Assembly (NCBI GenBank): GCA_021771675.1
Contig: JAETOP010000073.1
Location: 1-19,022, forward strand
DNA length: 19,022 nucleotides
From: Oscillospiraceae bacterium
GTDB taxonomy: Bacteria; Bacillota_A; Clostridia; Oscillospirales; Oscillospiraceae
Reading direction: 5' to 3'
The notes below the pieces were generated by a model, which did no database searches, was not told the DNA's origin, and saw only the letters and a list, made by a program, of their open reading frames with translations. This document shows positions 6,405 to 15,027 of the stretch, piece after piece. The translations under genes and the position numbers were made by a program. Numbering within the stretch: the stretch's first letter is position 1; each line of letters starts with the position of its first letter.

Positions 6405-7796
6405 ATGAAAAGGAGTGCTTTCCCGTTTTTGCTGGCCCTTTGCCTGCTGCTGGCCGCCTGCAAGCCCGCGGCCCAGCCGGAGCCGGATCCAACCCCCACG
6501 CCCACTGCGGAAGCCTCCGCCCCCGCTGGCCCGGAAGCCACCCCGGAGCCGGAGCTGCCCCAGAGGGAGCGGGATTGGATCGAGGACATCGAATTCCTGC
6601 GGGAGGAATACAAAACCAAGCAAGCGGATCCCTTTTCCCTCTGCCCGGAGGAGGAGTTTGACTGGAAACTGGATCGGCTGGCCGCAAAGGTGGGCGAGCT
6701 GTCCGACAGCGATATTTTTTACGAGCTTGCCTCCATCATCAAGGGCATGGGCTACACCCACACAACACTCTGGTGGAGCGGCACCCTTCCCATTTGCGAC
6801 CGGGTATTTCCTGTCTATATGTTCCCGCTGAACGGCAAACTATATCTATATGCTTATCTTGAGGGCTTTGAACAGTTCGAGCCTTATATGCTGCACGAGG
6901 TTGTCGGAGTAAACGATGTGGACAGTCTATACCTCATGCAAAGGGCAGCCGAATTGCATGAACCATTTAACTGGCATCGTGAGACGGACGTTACCCAGTA
7001 CCCGACCTTTTTTGACTGGGTAGGCTGCGACTACAAGGAGGGCTATACCTTCCAAATCCTCAACGACAACCAGGCGGTGGAATCGGTGGAAGTCCCTGTG
7101 CTTACCCTTAAAGAGGGGCAATCAAGGCCGTGGGTTTATCCCGAAAATTGGGACTCGCTGGTTTACGCGCAAGGCGGTGACCATACAGCGTATTATCCGG
7201 AAAAAGACGGTGGGTGCGTCCAGTGGTGCATCGGTGATATGCAGTATCTCAGCAACATCTGGTATCACCTGAAGGAGGTTGTCAAACTGCTGGAGGAGCA
7301 TCCGGACTGCGGCAAGCTGGCTGTCGATCTTCGGAAGTGTCCCGGCGGGAGCGCGGAGCTCCTTCCGTTCGTAGAGGAGATCCGGCAGAAAGCGGAGTTT
7401 TTGGAGGGAAAACAAATCTATGTGCTGACCGGGGGCGAGACTGCCTCCGCCGCCACCAGGATGATCGCGTTTTTCAAGGCCGAATTTGGCGCGGTGACCG
7501 TTGGCGAACCCACGGGGGAGTTTTCCTCCTTCTACAGCCGAAGTTTGGAGCAGGAGAATCATCCGACCATCCTTCCGCATTCGCGGATCATGGTCAAAAT
7601 CTCCGATCGGTGGCGGGACAGCGCTGAGCTGCTGGAGGAGATGGACATAGCGCCAATCTATGAGGAGTACTACGATGAGGCCGGCAGGCTCTACCCGTGG
7701 GAGACCTGCATCCAGCCGGACGTGTACGTCCACCAGGACATCGAGCGCCTCCGCCAAGGAAGGGACGCCGTCCTGGAATGGGTTCTGGCGCAATGA
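6405..7796 (+). CDS. Lipoprotein with S41 (tail-specific/CtpA-like) protease domain
   Basis: This is probably a secreted, lipid-anchored serine protease or a non-catalytic relative. The N-terminal signal ends in the lipobox LLAAC (Cys19), followed by a Pro/Glu/Thr-rich linker (20-55). The C-terminal half resembles peptidase family S41. DLRKCPGGS (308-316) matches its DLR-x-N-x-GG strand, with Asn replaced by Cys. YVLTGGETASAATRM (339-353) matches the nucleophile loop, with Ser348 as likely nucleophile, and VGEPTGE follows. No PDZ domain is evident; a mixed domain of about 230 residues sits in its place. The length of 463 residues is normal. The ATG at 6405 has GGAGGG 8 nt upstream. The gene stands alone between the small ORF and a 640-bp spacer. 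The substrate is unknown. Confidence 0.72.
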   Translation: MKRSAFPFLLALCLLLAACKPAAQPEPDPTPTPTAEASAPAGPEATPEPELPQRERDWIEDIEFLREEYKTKQADPFSLCPEEEFDWKLDRLAAKVGELSDSDIFYELASIIKGMGYTHTTLWWSGTLPICDRVFPVYMFPLNGKLYLYAYLEGFEQFEPYMLHEVVGVNDVDSLYLMQRAAELHEPFNWHRETDVTQYPTFFDWVGCDYKEGYTFQILNDNQAVESVEVPVLTLKEGQSRPWVYPENWDSLVYAQGGDHTAYYPEKDGGCVQWCIGDMQYLSNIWYHLKEVVKLLEEHPDCGKLAVDLRKCPGGSAELLPFVEEIRQKAEFLEGKQIYVLTGGETASAATRMIAFFKAEFGAVTVGEPTGEFSSFYSRSLEQENHPTILPHSRIMVKISDRWRDSAELLEEMDIAPIYEEYYDEAGRLYPWETCIQPDVYVHQDIERLRQGRDAVLEWVLAQ

Positions 7797-8224
7797 TATC
7801 ATAAAGCATAAATCAAATTCAAATGGGGGGGGAACCGTCTAACAGCAACATCATGTCCAGGGCAGCCAAAGAATGGACTGCAATCGCTGGCAATAGATAT
7901 TTTTCATAGACTGCAGATCTTGCGCTTCTGACACCTATTGTGACGGAAGGTTTTGAGTAATTCCTCAATGCGATGGGAGAAAGACTATCAAACTCCTCAA
8001 ATACTACACAATGTGGGTGAGAACTGAGGTTGCTGCACTTGGGCTCAGACCCAAACGCCGCCCCAAACCACACCGGGAGCAGACGGAAGCATTGGAGTAG
8101 AGAGGGCAAGAAAGCAACCATCCCCGGAATAAACAGCACCAAATGCATCCGAAAGCGCCCGTTGAATTTTGGACCGAATCTTCAGGTCCAAGAGGTCTTG
8201 AGTTTGAATTCCAGCATTCCGATC
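7797..8224. other. Long spacer with no supported gene
   Basis: I see no convincing coding region in either strand. The short ORFs have no ribosome binding site or recognisable motif. A run of eight G at 7825-7832 stands out. The composition is more AT-rich than that of the flanking genes. The stretch may be the decayed remnant of an inserted element, but no terminal repeats or transposase motif were found. Confidence 0.5.
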
Positions 8225-8272
8225 AGTGAAATTGGCAGATTTCTCATTAAAATCTGCCAATTTCACTTTTTT
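8225..8272 (+). terminator. Perfect 18-bp hairpin with T-tract
   Basis: AGTGAAATTGGCAGATTT (8225-8242) pairs perfectly with 8250-8267 around a 7-nt loop and is followed by TTTTTT. It is a textbook intrinsic terminator on the plus strand. It stands over 400 bp past the protease gene and 83 bp before the kinase promoter, so it probably insulates the kinase operon from upstream transcription. Confidence 0.85.
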
Positions 8273-8354
8273 GCCGTTTTTTCGACTGACACGGCGCAGA
8301 AGCCGGCGCGCTTCCCCCGACAGCATTCCGCTTGGTCGGAACCTCTGCGCAGTA

Positions 8355-8384
8355 TTGACACTAAAATAAAGCAAATGGTATAAT
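8355..8384 (+). promoter_or_regulatory. Consensus promoter of the kinase / binding-protein operon
   Basis: TTGACA (8355-8360) and TATAAT (8379-8384) both match the consensus fully, with an 18-nt spacer. The kinase starts 54 nt downstream. A strong housekeeping promoter fits a constitutively made sensor. Confidence 0.9.
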
Positions 8385-8391
8385 TGAGTAA

Positions 8392-8433
8392 CAGCCGCTT
8401 CTCCTTCTGCGGCTGAGCTGCCCCGTCCGGGGC
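8392..8433 (+). promoter_or_regulatory. Structured 5' leader of the kinase mRNA
   Basis: Two hairpins follow one another: CAGCCGC/GCGGCTG (8392-8398, 8409-8415) and GCCCCG-TC-CGGGGC (8420-8433). The second ends 5 nt before the ATG, where a ribosome binding site would be expected and is not seen. The leader may limit translation. It does not match a riboswitch class I know. Confidence 0.5.
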
Positions 8434-8438
8434 GCGGA

Positions 8439-11039
8439 ATGGAGATCGATGACGGCATGAAGGAAACGTCGAAAAAGCGGAAACGCTGGAGAAGGCTCTC
8501 CCTGCCCCTCTCCATTGTTCTGATCTTCTGCGTGTTTGGCACAATCGTATATATGGTGGCCCGGCGTACCACCCAGGAGATGTCCGCCGCCGCCATTCAG
8601 AACCTGAGCGAGAGCCTGGATCTGATCCAGTGCACCATTGAGGCCATTTTCAACAGCGAGGCTGAGTTTCAAAACCTCATCGCCCGAGAGATCGCCCAGG
8701 CCGAGGATCCGGAGGCGTTCATCCACTCCTATGAGAGCAGCCGCTCCATCGTCAAGCTGTCCCTGATCCTGGAGGGTAGGACGCAGGGCGTCTCCAACAC
8801 CGGGGAGCCCTTCACGGAGGAGGGGCTGGACTTCTCCGCCGGCGGCCAGGTGGCTGGTATGCCCGTCTCCCAGTCCTATGTAAACTATATGGGCACCTGG
8901 TCGTATACCATCAAATGCCCTGTTGAGCGGGACGGACAGACACTGGGCACCCTTTACGTCGAATACGTCTACGACACCATTGACCGCTCCCTCCCCGCAG
9001 ACGGGTTTTACAACAAGCAGGCCTCCCTCTACATCATGGACGCCCAGAGCCAGCGCTTCGTCCTCAAGCCCAAGGGCATGGGCCAGCGCAGCGCGGGCCA
9101 TCTGAACCTGGATGACTTCTACCGGGCCAACAACGTCCAGGATCCGGATATCCGGGCGGAGGTGTCCCAATGCTTGCAAGACGGGCAGAATATCCTTTTT
9201 TACCATGATATACGGGGGCAAAGTGCCCTCAACTATATGTGGTCGGTGAACGATGGAACGGTGTTTTTGGTGGGCTACGTGCCGGTGGCCGCCATCCAGC
9301 AGGAGGGGCGCACCGTCAACCAGAACATTGTCATGGTTGTGCTCGCCATGCTGTCCGCGTTCCTGCTGTGCGTGAGCCTCTATTACCTGAGCTGGCGGCA
9401 GCAGGAGCGGGTGCGAAAGGAGCGGGACGAGGAGCGCAGAATCCACAGCCAGCAGCTGGCCGAGGCCCTCAGCGCCGCCCAGATCGCCAGCGAGTCCAAA
9501 ACCACCTTCCTGTCCAATATGTCCCACGACATCCGCACCCCCATGAACGCGGTGCTGGGCTTCACCACCCTGCTGGCCCGGGACGCAGAGGATCCGGTGA
9601 AGGTGCGGGAGTACACCCGGAAGATCACCGCCTCCGGCCAGCACCTGCTGAGCCTCATCAACGACGTGCTGGACGTATCCAAGATCGAGAGCGGCAAAGT
9701 GGTGCTCACCTTTGACGAGTTTTCCCTCAACGACGTGGTGTCCTCGGTGGACGCCATCATCCGGCCCATGGCCAAGAGCCGGGATCAGGAGTTCCATGTG
9801 GAGGTGTCCGGCGTCCGCCACGAGTACCTCATCGGGGACGAGACCCGGATCAACCAGATTCTCATCAACCTGCTGTCCAACGCGGTGAAATATACGCCGG
9901 AGGGGGGCCGCATCCAGCTGCGGATCATCGGGCTGAAGCAGCGCTCCAGCCAGTACCAGCACATCCGCATCGAGGTGGAGGACAACGGCTACGGCATGAC
10001 GCCGGAGTACCTGGAAACCATCTTCGACGCCTTCACCCGGGCGGAGAACAGCACCACCAACAAAGTACAGGGCACCGGCCTGGGCATGGCCATCACCAAG
10101 AGCATTGTGGAGCTGATGGGCGGCACCATCGACGTGTCCAGCCAGATCAACCAGGGCTCCCTGTTCCGGGTGGATCTGGAGCTGCGCATCCAGGAGAACC
10201 ACGTGGAGCGGCAGTTCTGGACAGAACGGGGCGTGTCCCGGATGCTGGCTGTAGGCGGCGAGCCGGTGACGTTGGATGCCATCCGGAGCCTCATGGGGGA
10301 CATGGGTATCCAGGTGGACACGGCCGCCAGTGCGGACGAGGCCCGGGCCCTGCTGGCGGACAGCAATCCGTACCAGCTGGCGCTGGTGGACTGGGACGGG
10401 CCGGGGCTGGACGGGCCCGAAGCGGCCCGGAGCCTGCGGGGCGCCCTGCCGGGCGGCGTGCCCCTGCTACTGCTGGCGGAGCACGGCGCCCAGGGCCTGG
10501 AGGACGCCCTCCAAATGGCCCACACCGGGGCGCTGGCCAAACCCTTTCTGGTGTCCGCTCTCCGGGAAAAGGCAGCGGAGCTTTTGGCCTCTGGGTCCCC
10601 TGTGGATAGCCCTGAGTCCGGGCCGGGCAGCAGTCTGGAGGGGCTGCACTTCCTGGCGGCGGAGGACAACGAGATCAACGCCGAAATACTGGCGGAGCTG
10701 CTGGACATGGAGGGGGCCTCCTGCGAACTGGTGGAGAACGGGCAGTTGGCGGTGGAGCGGTTCCAGGACGCGGCGGAGGGCGAGTTTGACGCCATCCTGC
10801 TGGACGTGCAGATGCCCGTGATGAACGGGCACGAGGCCGCCCGAGCCATCCGGGCGCTGGATCGGCCGGACGCCCAGCGGATCCCCATCATCGCCATGAC
10901 CGCCAACGCCTTCGCGGAGGACGAAAAGGCGGCGCTGGCCGCGGGGATGGACGCCCATGTGGCCAAGCCTTTGGATGTGGAGCTGCTGAAGCGGGTAATC
11001 CGCCAGTATGTCATCAAGAAAGGACAGGATGAATCATGA
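8439..11039 (+). CDS. Membrane hybrid histidine kinase with two receiver domains
   Basis: This is a sensor kinase that autophosphorylates and passes phosphate to its own receiver. A transmembrane helix (about 21-42), an extracytoplasmic Cache-like sensor domain (43-293) and a second helix (about 295-317) come first, then a coiled linker. HisKA has SHDIRTP with His363. The ATPase domain has N-box Asn481, DNGYGM (515-520), IFDAF and GTGLGM (545-550). Receiver 1 (about 602-716) is degenerate: the acidic pair is replaced by GGE, though Asp651 and Lys701 remain. Receiver 2 (about 736-852) is canonical, with Glu742-Asp743, Asp789 in LLDVQMPVMNG and Lys843. There is no HPt or DNA-binding output domain, so the final target is elsewhere. 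The ATG at 8439 lacks a clear ribosome site; an ATG at 8457 is possible. The stop overlaps the next start (ATGA), which indicates translational coupling. Confidence 0.93.
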   Translation: MEIDDGMKETSKKRKRWRRLSLPLSIVLIFCVFGTIVYMVARRTTQEMSAAAIQNLSESLDLIQCTIEAIFNSEAEFQNLIAREIAQAEDPEAFIHSYESSRSIVKLSLILEGRTQGVSNTGEPFTEEGLDFSAGGQVAGMPVSQSYVNYMGTWSYTIKCPVERDGQTLGTLYVEYVYDTIDRSLPADGFYNKQASLYIMDAQSQRFVLKPKGMGQRSAGHLNLDDFYRANNVQDPDIRAEVSQCLQDGQNILFYHDIRGQSALNYMWSVNDGTVFLVGYVPVAAIQQEGRTVNQNIVMVVLAMLSAFLLCVSLYYLSWRQQERVRKERDEERRIHSQQLAEALSAAQIASESKTTFLSNMSHDIRTPMNAVLGFTTLLARDAEDPVKVREYTRKITASGQHLLSLINDVLDVSKIESGKVVLTFDEFSLNDVVSSVDAIIRPMAKSRDQEFHVEVSGVRHEYLIGDETRINQILINLLSNAVKYTPEGGRIQLRIIGLKQRSSQYQHIRIEVEDNGYGMTPEYLETIFDAFTRAENSTTNKVQGTGLGMAITKSIVELMGGTIDVSSQINQGSLFRVDLELRIQENHVERQFWTERGVSRMLAVGGEPVTLDAIRSLMGDMGIQVDTAASADEARALLADSNPYQLALVDWDGPGLDGPEAARSLRGALPGGVPLLLLAEHGAQGLEDALQMAHTGALAKPFLVSALREKAAELLASGSPVDSPESGPGSSLEGLHFLAAEDNEINAEILAELLDMEGASCELVENGQLAVERFQDAAEGEFDAILLDVQMPVMNGHEAARAIRALDRPDAQRIPIIAMTANAFAEDEKAALAAGMDAHVAKPLDVELLKRVIRQYVIKKGQDES

Positions 11040-12352
11040 AAAAACAGCACGCCAGAGGCACCCGCCGGTGGGCGGCGGCCCTGCTTGCGGGGATGCTGCT
11101 GCTGACGGCGGCCTGCGGCAGCGGAAACCCGAGCCAGAACCTGCTGCCGTCGGATCAGGTGAACGTACCGGTGGTCAACCTGTTCAGCCCCATGGAAAAG
11201 ACCGACCCGAACGCGGAAAACGTGGCCCGAACCGCAGCGGATTTAACCATTGCCATGGCAGAAGAAAAGCTGGGGGTCAGCGTGGCCTACTGGACCTATA
11301 CCGCAGAGGATTACCAGGACAAAACCTATGATGACGTGGCGTTGGATCGGGCCCGCAGCAACATGGACGATCTATATCTGCTCAACCCAGACGTCATCCT
11401 GGCCCTGGGCTCGGAGGGACGGCTCCAGGATTTGTCCGGGCTGGACAGCGTCAAGAACCTGCGGGACATTATCCGCGTGGCCAACACCGTGGACGGCAAG
11501 CTGGTGGCCATCCCTCAGGAGGTGGTGGCCTATGGGCTGTTTGTCAATGTGGATCTGTTCCGGCAGTATGGGCTGGAGCTGCCCAACACCCCAGAGGAGT
11601 TTTTAGAGTGCTGCCAGGTGTTTCAGGAGAACGGGATCAAAACCCCTATCGGCGCCAACCGCTGGTGGCTGGAGACCTTTGTATTTGCCCAGGCCTATGC
11701 CGATCTCTATAACGGCGGAAACACGGAGGCAGAGATTGCCGCCCTCAACAGCGGCGACGCCCGGTACAGCGACTATATGCGCCCCGGCTTTGAGTTCCTT
11801 CAAACGCTGATTGACAGGGGTTACATTGATGCAGAGAAGGCCCTGGTCAGCGAGGCCATCGAGGGGGAGGGCGCGGACTTCCTGGCCGGAAAAACCCCCA
11901 TCGTCATGGCCTACTGGGGGGCGGCCAACACGGAGACCGCCTACGGCAAAACAGCGTTCGAGATGCAGGTCATCGGCTTCCCCAGCAGCCGAGGCCAGAT
12001 GCCGGTGATGCCCATGACGGGTTGGGCCGTGGGGGCTGAGGCGGAGCACGCCGAGGACGCCATGCGGGTGATGAACGTGATCACCTCCGACGAGGCGCTC
12101 CAGCTATTCGCGGAGACAAACCGGGTGATCTCCCCCTCCAAGAACGTGAAGGTGGACTGCGTGCCCGCCCTGCGACCGCTGAATGAGCGGATCGAGGAGG
12201 GGGTCTACGTGCTGGGCTCCAACGCGGGAATGCAGGTGGAGCAGTGGGGTAACACCTGCCTGATCGTGCGGGAGCTGCTGGGGGGCGCCACAGTGGATCA
12301 GTGCATGGCGTCCTTTGACAGGCTCCAGGACGCGGCACTGGCTGGCGCATAA
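11036..12352 (+). CDS. Extracellular solute-binding lipoprotein (family 1, sugar-type)
   Basis: This lipid-anchored binding protein captures a small molecule outside the membrane. The signal peptide ends in the lipobox LTAAC (Cys27). The 438-residue length and motifs such as YGLFVNVDLFRQYGLELPNTPEEF and VMAYWGAAN fit ABC-type carbohydrate-binding proteins. The start overlaps the kinase stop by 4 nt, and AAGGACAGG precedes it. No ABC permease gene is nearby, and a terminator follows directly. The likeliest role is as ligand-binding partner of the kinase sensor domain rather than of a transporter. The ligand cannot be read from the sequence. Confidence 0.88.
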   Translation: MKKQHARGTRRWAAALLAGMLLLTAACGSGNPSQNLLPSDQVNVPVVNLFSPMEKTDPNAENVARTAADLTIAMAEEKLGVSVAYWTYTAEDYQDKTYDDVALDRARSNMDDLYLLNPDVILALGSEGRLQDLSGLDSVKNLRDIIRVANTVDGKLVAIPQEVVAYGLFVNVDLFRQYGLELPNTPEEFLECCQVFQENGIKTPIGANRWWLETFVFAQAYADLYNGGNTEAEIAALNSGDARYSDYMRPGFEFLQTLIDRGYIDAEKALVSEAIEGEGADFLAGKTPIVMAYWGAANTETAYGKTAFEMQVIGFPSSRGQMPVMPMTGWAVGAEAEHAEDAMRVMNVITSDEALQLFAETNRVISPSKNVKVDCVPALRPLNERIEEGVYVLGSNAGMQVEQWGNTCLIVRELLGGATVDQCMASFDRLQDAALAGA

Positions 12353-12362
12353 GGAACTGTTG

Positions 12363-12404
12363 AACCGGGGGTGGGCGCAGAGCGCGTCCGCCCCCGGTTT
12401 TCTT
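12363..12404 (+). terminator. Intrinsic terminator of the kinase operon
   Basis: A 16-bp GC-rich stem with two wobble pairs (12363-12378 with 12384-12399), a 5-nt loop and a TTTTCTT tail begin 10 bp after the binding-protein stop. Confidence 0.88.
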
Positions 12405-12414
12405 GGGAACCCCC

Positions 12415-12443
12415 TTGCCTTTCAGCAGGGCATTCGATATAAT
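12415..12443 (+). promoter_or_regulatory. Promoter of the C11 protease gene
   Basis: TTGCCT (12415-12420) and a perfect TATAAT (12438-12443) are separated by 17 nt, directly after the upstream terminator and 54 nt before the protease start. Confidence 0.82.
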
Positions 12444-12496
12444 GTGCGGGAAAGTAACGGCCCCCAGAGGGCTGGAGCGAGAAGGAGCGGGATGGC

Positions 12497-14902
12497 ATGG
12501 CAGCAGATCAGAACAGGCCCAGAGGCCGGGAGCGAAACGTCACCGGCCCGGGCAAGACGGTACACAAGCGGGGGGATGGCCTGGGCACCGGGCCGGTGGG
12601 CGCTGGCGGCGGGCAGTCCGGCGGCGGGCAGCCCTCCGGCGCAGGCACGCGGGGCCCCGGGGGCAAGGGGGGCGGCGTAAAGCTGATCCTTCTGCTGCTG
12701 GCCCTGTTGCTGGGGGGCGGCGGAGGGCTCACCGCCTTCCTCGGGGGACAGTCCGGCACTCCGCAGCCCCCTGCACATACCCAGCAACAGCAGCAGCCCA
12801 CCCAGGGGGGCGGGAGCTCCGGCACCAACTGGGCCCAGCTGCTCAGCGGGCTGGGGGGTGGCAGCGTGTCCTCCGGCTGGCAGCTTCCCGCCAACACCGG
12901 GCGGCTGGACGGCTCTGTGGCCAAGGGCGCCCGGGCCAAGTATACCAAGCTGCTGGGCGACGGCCGAGATACCGCCACCATCATGGTCTATCTATGCGGC
13001 ACCGATCTGGAGTCCCGCAGCGGCATGGGCACATCCGATCTCCAGGAGATGCTCAGCGCCCAGTTGGGCGGCAGCGTCAACCTGCTGGTGTATACCGGGG
13101 GCTGCAAGGGCTGGAAAAACAATCTGGTGTCCAGCTCCACCAACCAGATCTGGCAGGTGCGGGACGGGAAAATGGTCTGCCTCCAGGACAACCTGGGCAG
13201 TAAATCCATGACGGAGCCCGACGTCCTGTCCGGCTACATCAAATGGTGCGTGAACAACTATCCCGCCAGCCGGTATGAGCTGATCCTCTGGGATCACGGC
13301 GGCGGCTCGGTGAGCGGCTACGGCTACGACGAGAAATTCGCTTCCTCCGGCTCCATGAACCTGGCGGGGCTGGACAAGGCCCTGAAGGACGCGGGGGTGA
13401 AGTTTGACTTCATCGGCTTCGACGCCTGCCTCATGGCCACGGCGGAAACCGCCCTCACCATGGCCCAGTACGCCGACTACCTCATCGCCTCCGAGGAGAC
13501 GGAGCCCGGGGTGGGCTGGTATTACACCGACTGGCTTACCGCCCTTGGCAGCAACCCCTCCCTGCCCACTGTGGAGCTGGGCAAGCAGATTGTGGACAGC
13601 TTTGTGGACACCTGCGCGGAACAATGCCGGGGGCAGCTCACCACCCTGTCGGTGGTGGATCTGGCGGAGCTGGAAACCGTCCTGCCCCAGGCGCTGGCGG
13701 ACTTCTCCCAGTCCACCACCATGCTACTCCGGGAGAAGGAGTACCAGACCGTCTCCAACGCCCGCAGCGGGGCCCGGGAGTTCGCCCAGTCCAGCCGGAT
13801 CGATCAGGTGGATCTGGTGCACTTGGCCAAAAACCTGGGCACCAAGGAGGGGGATGCCCTGGCTGACGCCCTGCTGGGGTCAGTGAAGTACAACCGCACC
13901 TCCTCCAACATGACCAACGCCTACGGCCTGTCCATCTACTTTCCCTACCGGAAGTCCTCCAACGTGGACAAGGCGGCGTCCACCTTCGGTCAGATCGGCC
14001 TGGATCAGGGGTATATCCAGTGCATCCGGCAGTTTGCCAGCCTGGAGGTCAGCGGACAGGCGGCCTCCGGCGGCACCACCTCCCCCCTGCCCTCCCTGTT
14101 GGGCAGCCTGGGTGGCTCTGGCGCCGGGGCGGATCAGATCTCCGCCCTGCTGGGCGAGCTGCTGGGGGGCTCCTTTGGCCGTTTCCAGGGGCTGGATGGG
14201 GAAAATACCGACTTCCTCAGCGACAGGGCCCTGGGGGACGAGGAGCTGCTCCAGTACCTGACCGACAACCGCTTCCCCGCCGAGGCCCTGCTGTGGCGGC
14301 AGGGTGCGGACGGGACGTCCGTGATCCGGCTCACCGAGGAGCAGTGGGGGCTGGTGCAGAACCTGGAGCTCAACCTGTTCTATGACGACGGGGAGGGCTA
14401 CATCGATCTGGGTCTGGACAACGTGTTCCAATTCGACGACGAGGGCGGCCTGCTGGGGGTGAAGGACAACGCCTGGCTGGCCATCGACGGCCAGCCGGTG
14501 GCCTACTACCACACCACCACCGTGGACGACGGGGAGCGCTATTCCATCACGGGTCGGGTGCCGGTGCTCCACAACGGCGCCCGGGCGGAGCTGCTGCTGA
14601 CCTTTGACAATGAGCACCCCGGCGGCTATGTGGCGGGGATCCAGGCGGTGTACCCTGGCGGGGAGACGGAGACGGTGGCCAAGAGCCAGCGGTCGCTCCA
14701 GCCCGGAGACGTCGTGGAGTTCCTGTGCGACTATTACGGCTATGACGGAACCTATCAGGACAGCTATCTGCTGGGCGACCCGGTGACCGTGGGGGAGGAC
14801 GGGCTTACCGTTACCGACGTGCCCATCGAGGGCGAGACCCGGGCCACTTACCGGTTTACGGATCTGTATGGACAGCATTACTGGACGGCGGTCATTCCCT
14901 GA
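12497..14902 (+). CDS. Membrane-anchored clostripain-family (C11) cysteine protease
   Basis: This is a cell-surface endopeptidase of the clostripain type, a family that typically cleaves after Arg or Lys. The catalytic dyad is clear: His267 in ILWDHGGGS and Cys311 in GFDACLMA. The domain starts near residue 158 (ATIMVYLCGTDLES). The N-terminus is unusual. It has a short charged Gly-rich cytoplasmic tail (1-60), one membrane helix (about 62-72, flanked by Gly), then a Gln/Gly-rich linker (84-125). This gives an N-in anchor rather than a cleaved signal. After the protease domain (to about 530) comes a Gly/Leu-rich linker, then a beta-rich C-terminal domain (about 565-801). The ATG at 12497 has AAGGAG 9 nt upstream. 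It is a single-gene unit between its own promoter and a terminator-like hairpin. The substrate is unknown. Confidence 0.9.
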   Translation: MAADQNRPRGRERNVTGPGKTVHKRGDGLGTGPVGAGGGQSGGGQPSGAGTRGPGGKGGGVKLILLLLALLLGGGGGLTAFLGGQSGTPQPPAHTQQQQQPTQGGGSSGTNWAQLLSGLGGGSVSSGWQLPANTGRLDGSVAKGARAKYTKLLGDGRDTATIMVYLCGTDLESRSGMGTSDLQEMLSAQLGGSVNLLVYTGGCKGWKNNLVSSSTNQIWQVRDGKMVCLQDNLGSKSMTEPDVLSGYIKWCVNNYPASRYELILWDHGGGSVSGYGYDEKFASSGSMNLAGLDKALKDAGVKFDFIGFDACLMATAETALTMAQYADYLIASEETEPGVGWYYTDWLTALGSNPSLPTVELGKQIVDSFVDTCAEQCRGQLTTLSVVDLAELETVLPQALADFSQSTTMLLREKEYQTVSNARSGAREFAQSSRIDQVDLVHLAKNLGTKEGDALADALLGSVKYNRTSSNMTNAYGLSIYFPYRKSSNVDKAASTFGQIGLDQGYIQCIRQFASLEVSGQAASGGTTSPLPSLLGSLGGSGAGADQISALLGELLGGSFGRFQGLDGENTDFLSDRALGDEELLQYLTDNRFPAEALLWRQGADGTSVIRLTEEQWGLVQNLELNLFYDDGEGYIDLGLDNVFQFDDEGGLLGVKDNAWLAIDGQPVAYYHTTTVDDGERYSITGRVPVLHNGARAELLLTFDNEHPGGYVAGIQAVYPGGETETVAKSQRSLQPGDVVEFLCDYYGYDGTYQDSYLLGDPVTVGEDGLTVTDVPIEGETRATYRFTDLYGQHYWTAVIP

Positions 14903-14920
14903 GGAGGCGGCCTGATCCAT

Positions 14921-14956
14921 ATGACCGGCGGCCGCGGAATTGCGGCCGCCGGTCAT
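14921..14956 (+). terminator. Terminator-like hairpin after the C11 protease
   Basis: A perfect 15-bp GC-rich stem (ATGACCGGCGGCCGC at 14921-14935 with 14942-14956) has a 6-nt loop. The T-tract after it is short, so termination may be partial. Confidence 0.65.
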
Positions 14957-15027
14957 CGTTTGCCGGGAGGCGGGTAGGGACGCGGAGGGGCTTCAACGCA
15001 TAGGATGGGTCAAAGGAGGGTTTCCTT

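Noticed and set aside
8030..8383. A 117-codon plus-strand frame in the long spacer
   Set aside because: It passes through the perfect terminator hairpin and the kinase promoter, and shows no motif.
8361..10202. A 613-codon open frame on the minus strand opposite the histidine kinase
   Set aside because: It is a GC-rich antisense shadow. The plus-strand frame carries all kinase motifs, a consensus promoter and a linked downstream gene.
13880..14956. A 358-codon minus-strand frame opposite the C11 protease
   Set aside because: It lacks recognisable motifs and a ribosome site, and begins inside the terminator hairpin of the real gene.
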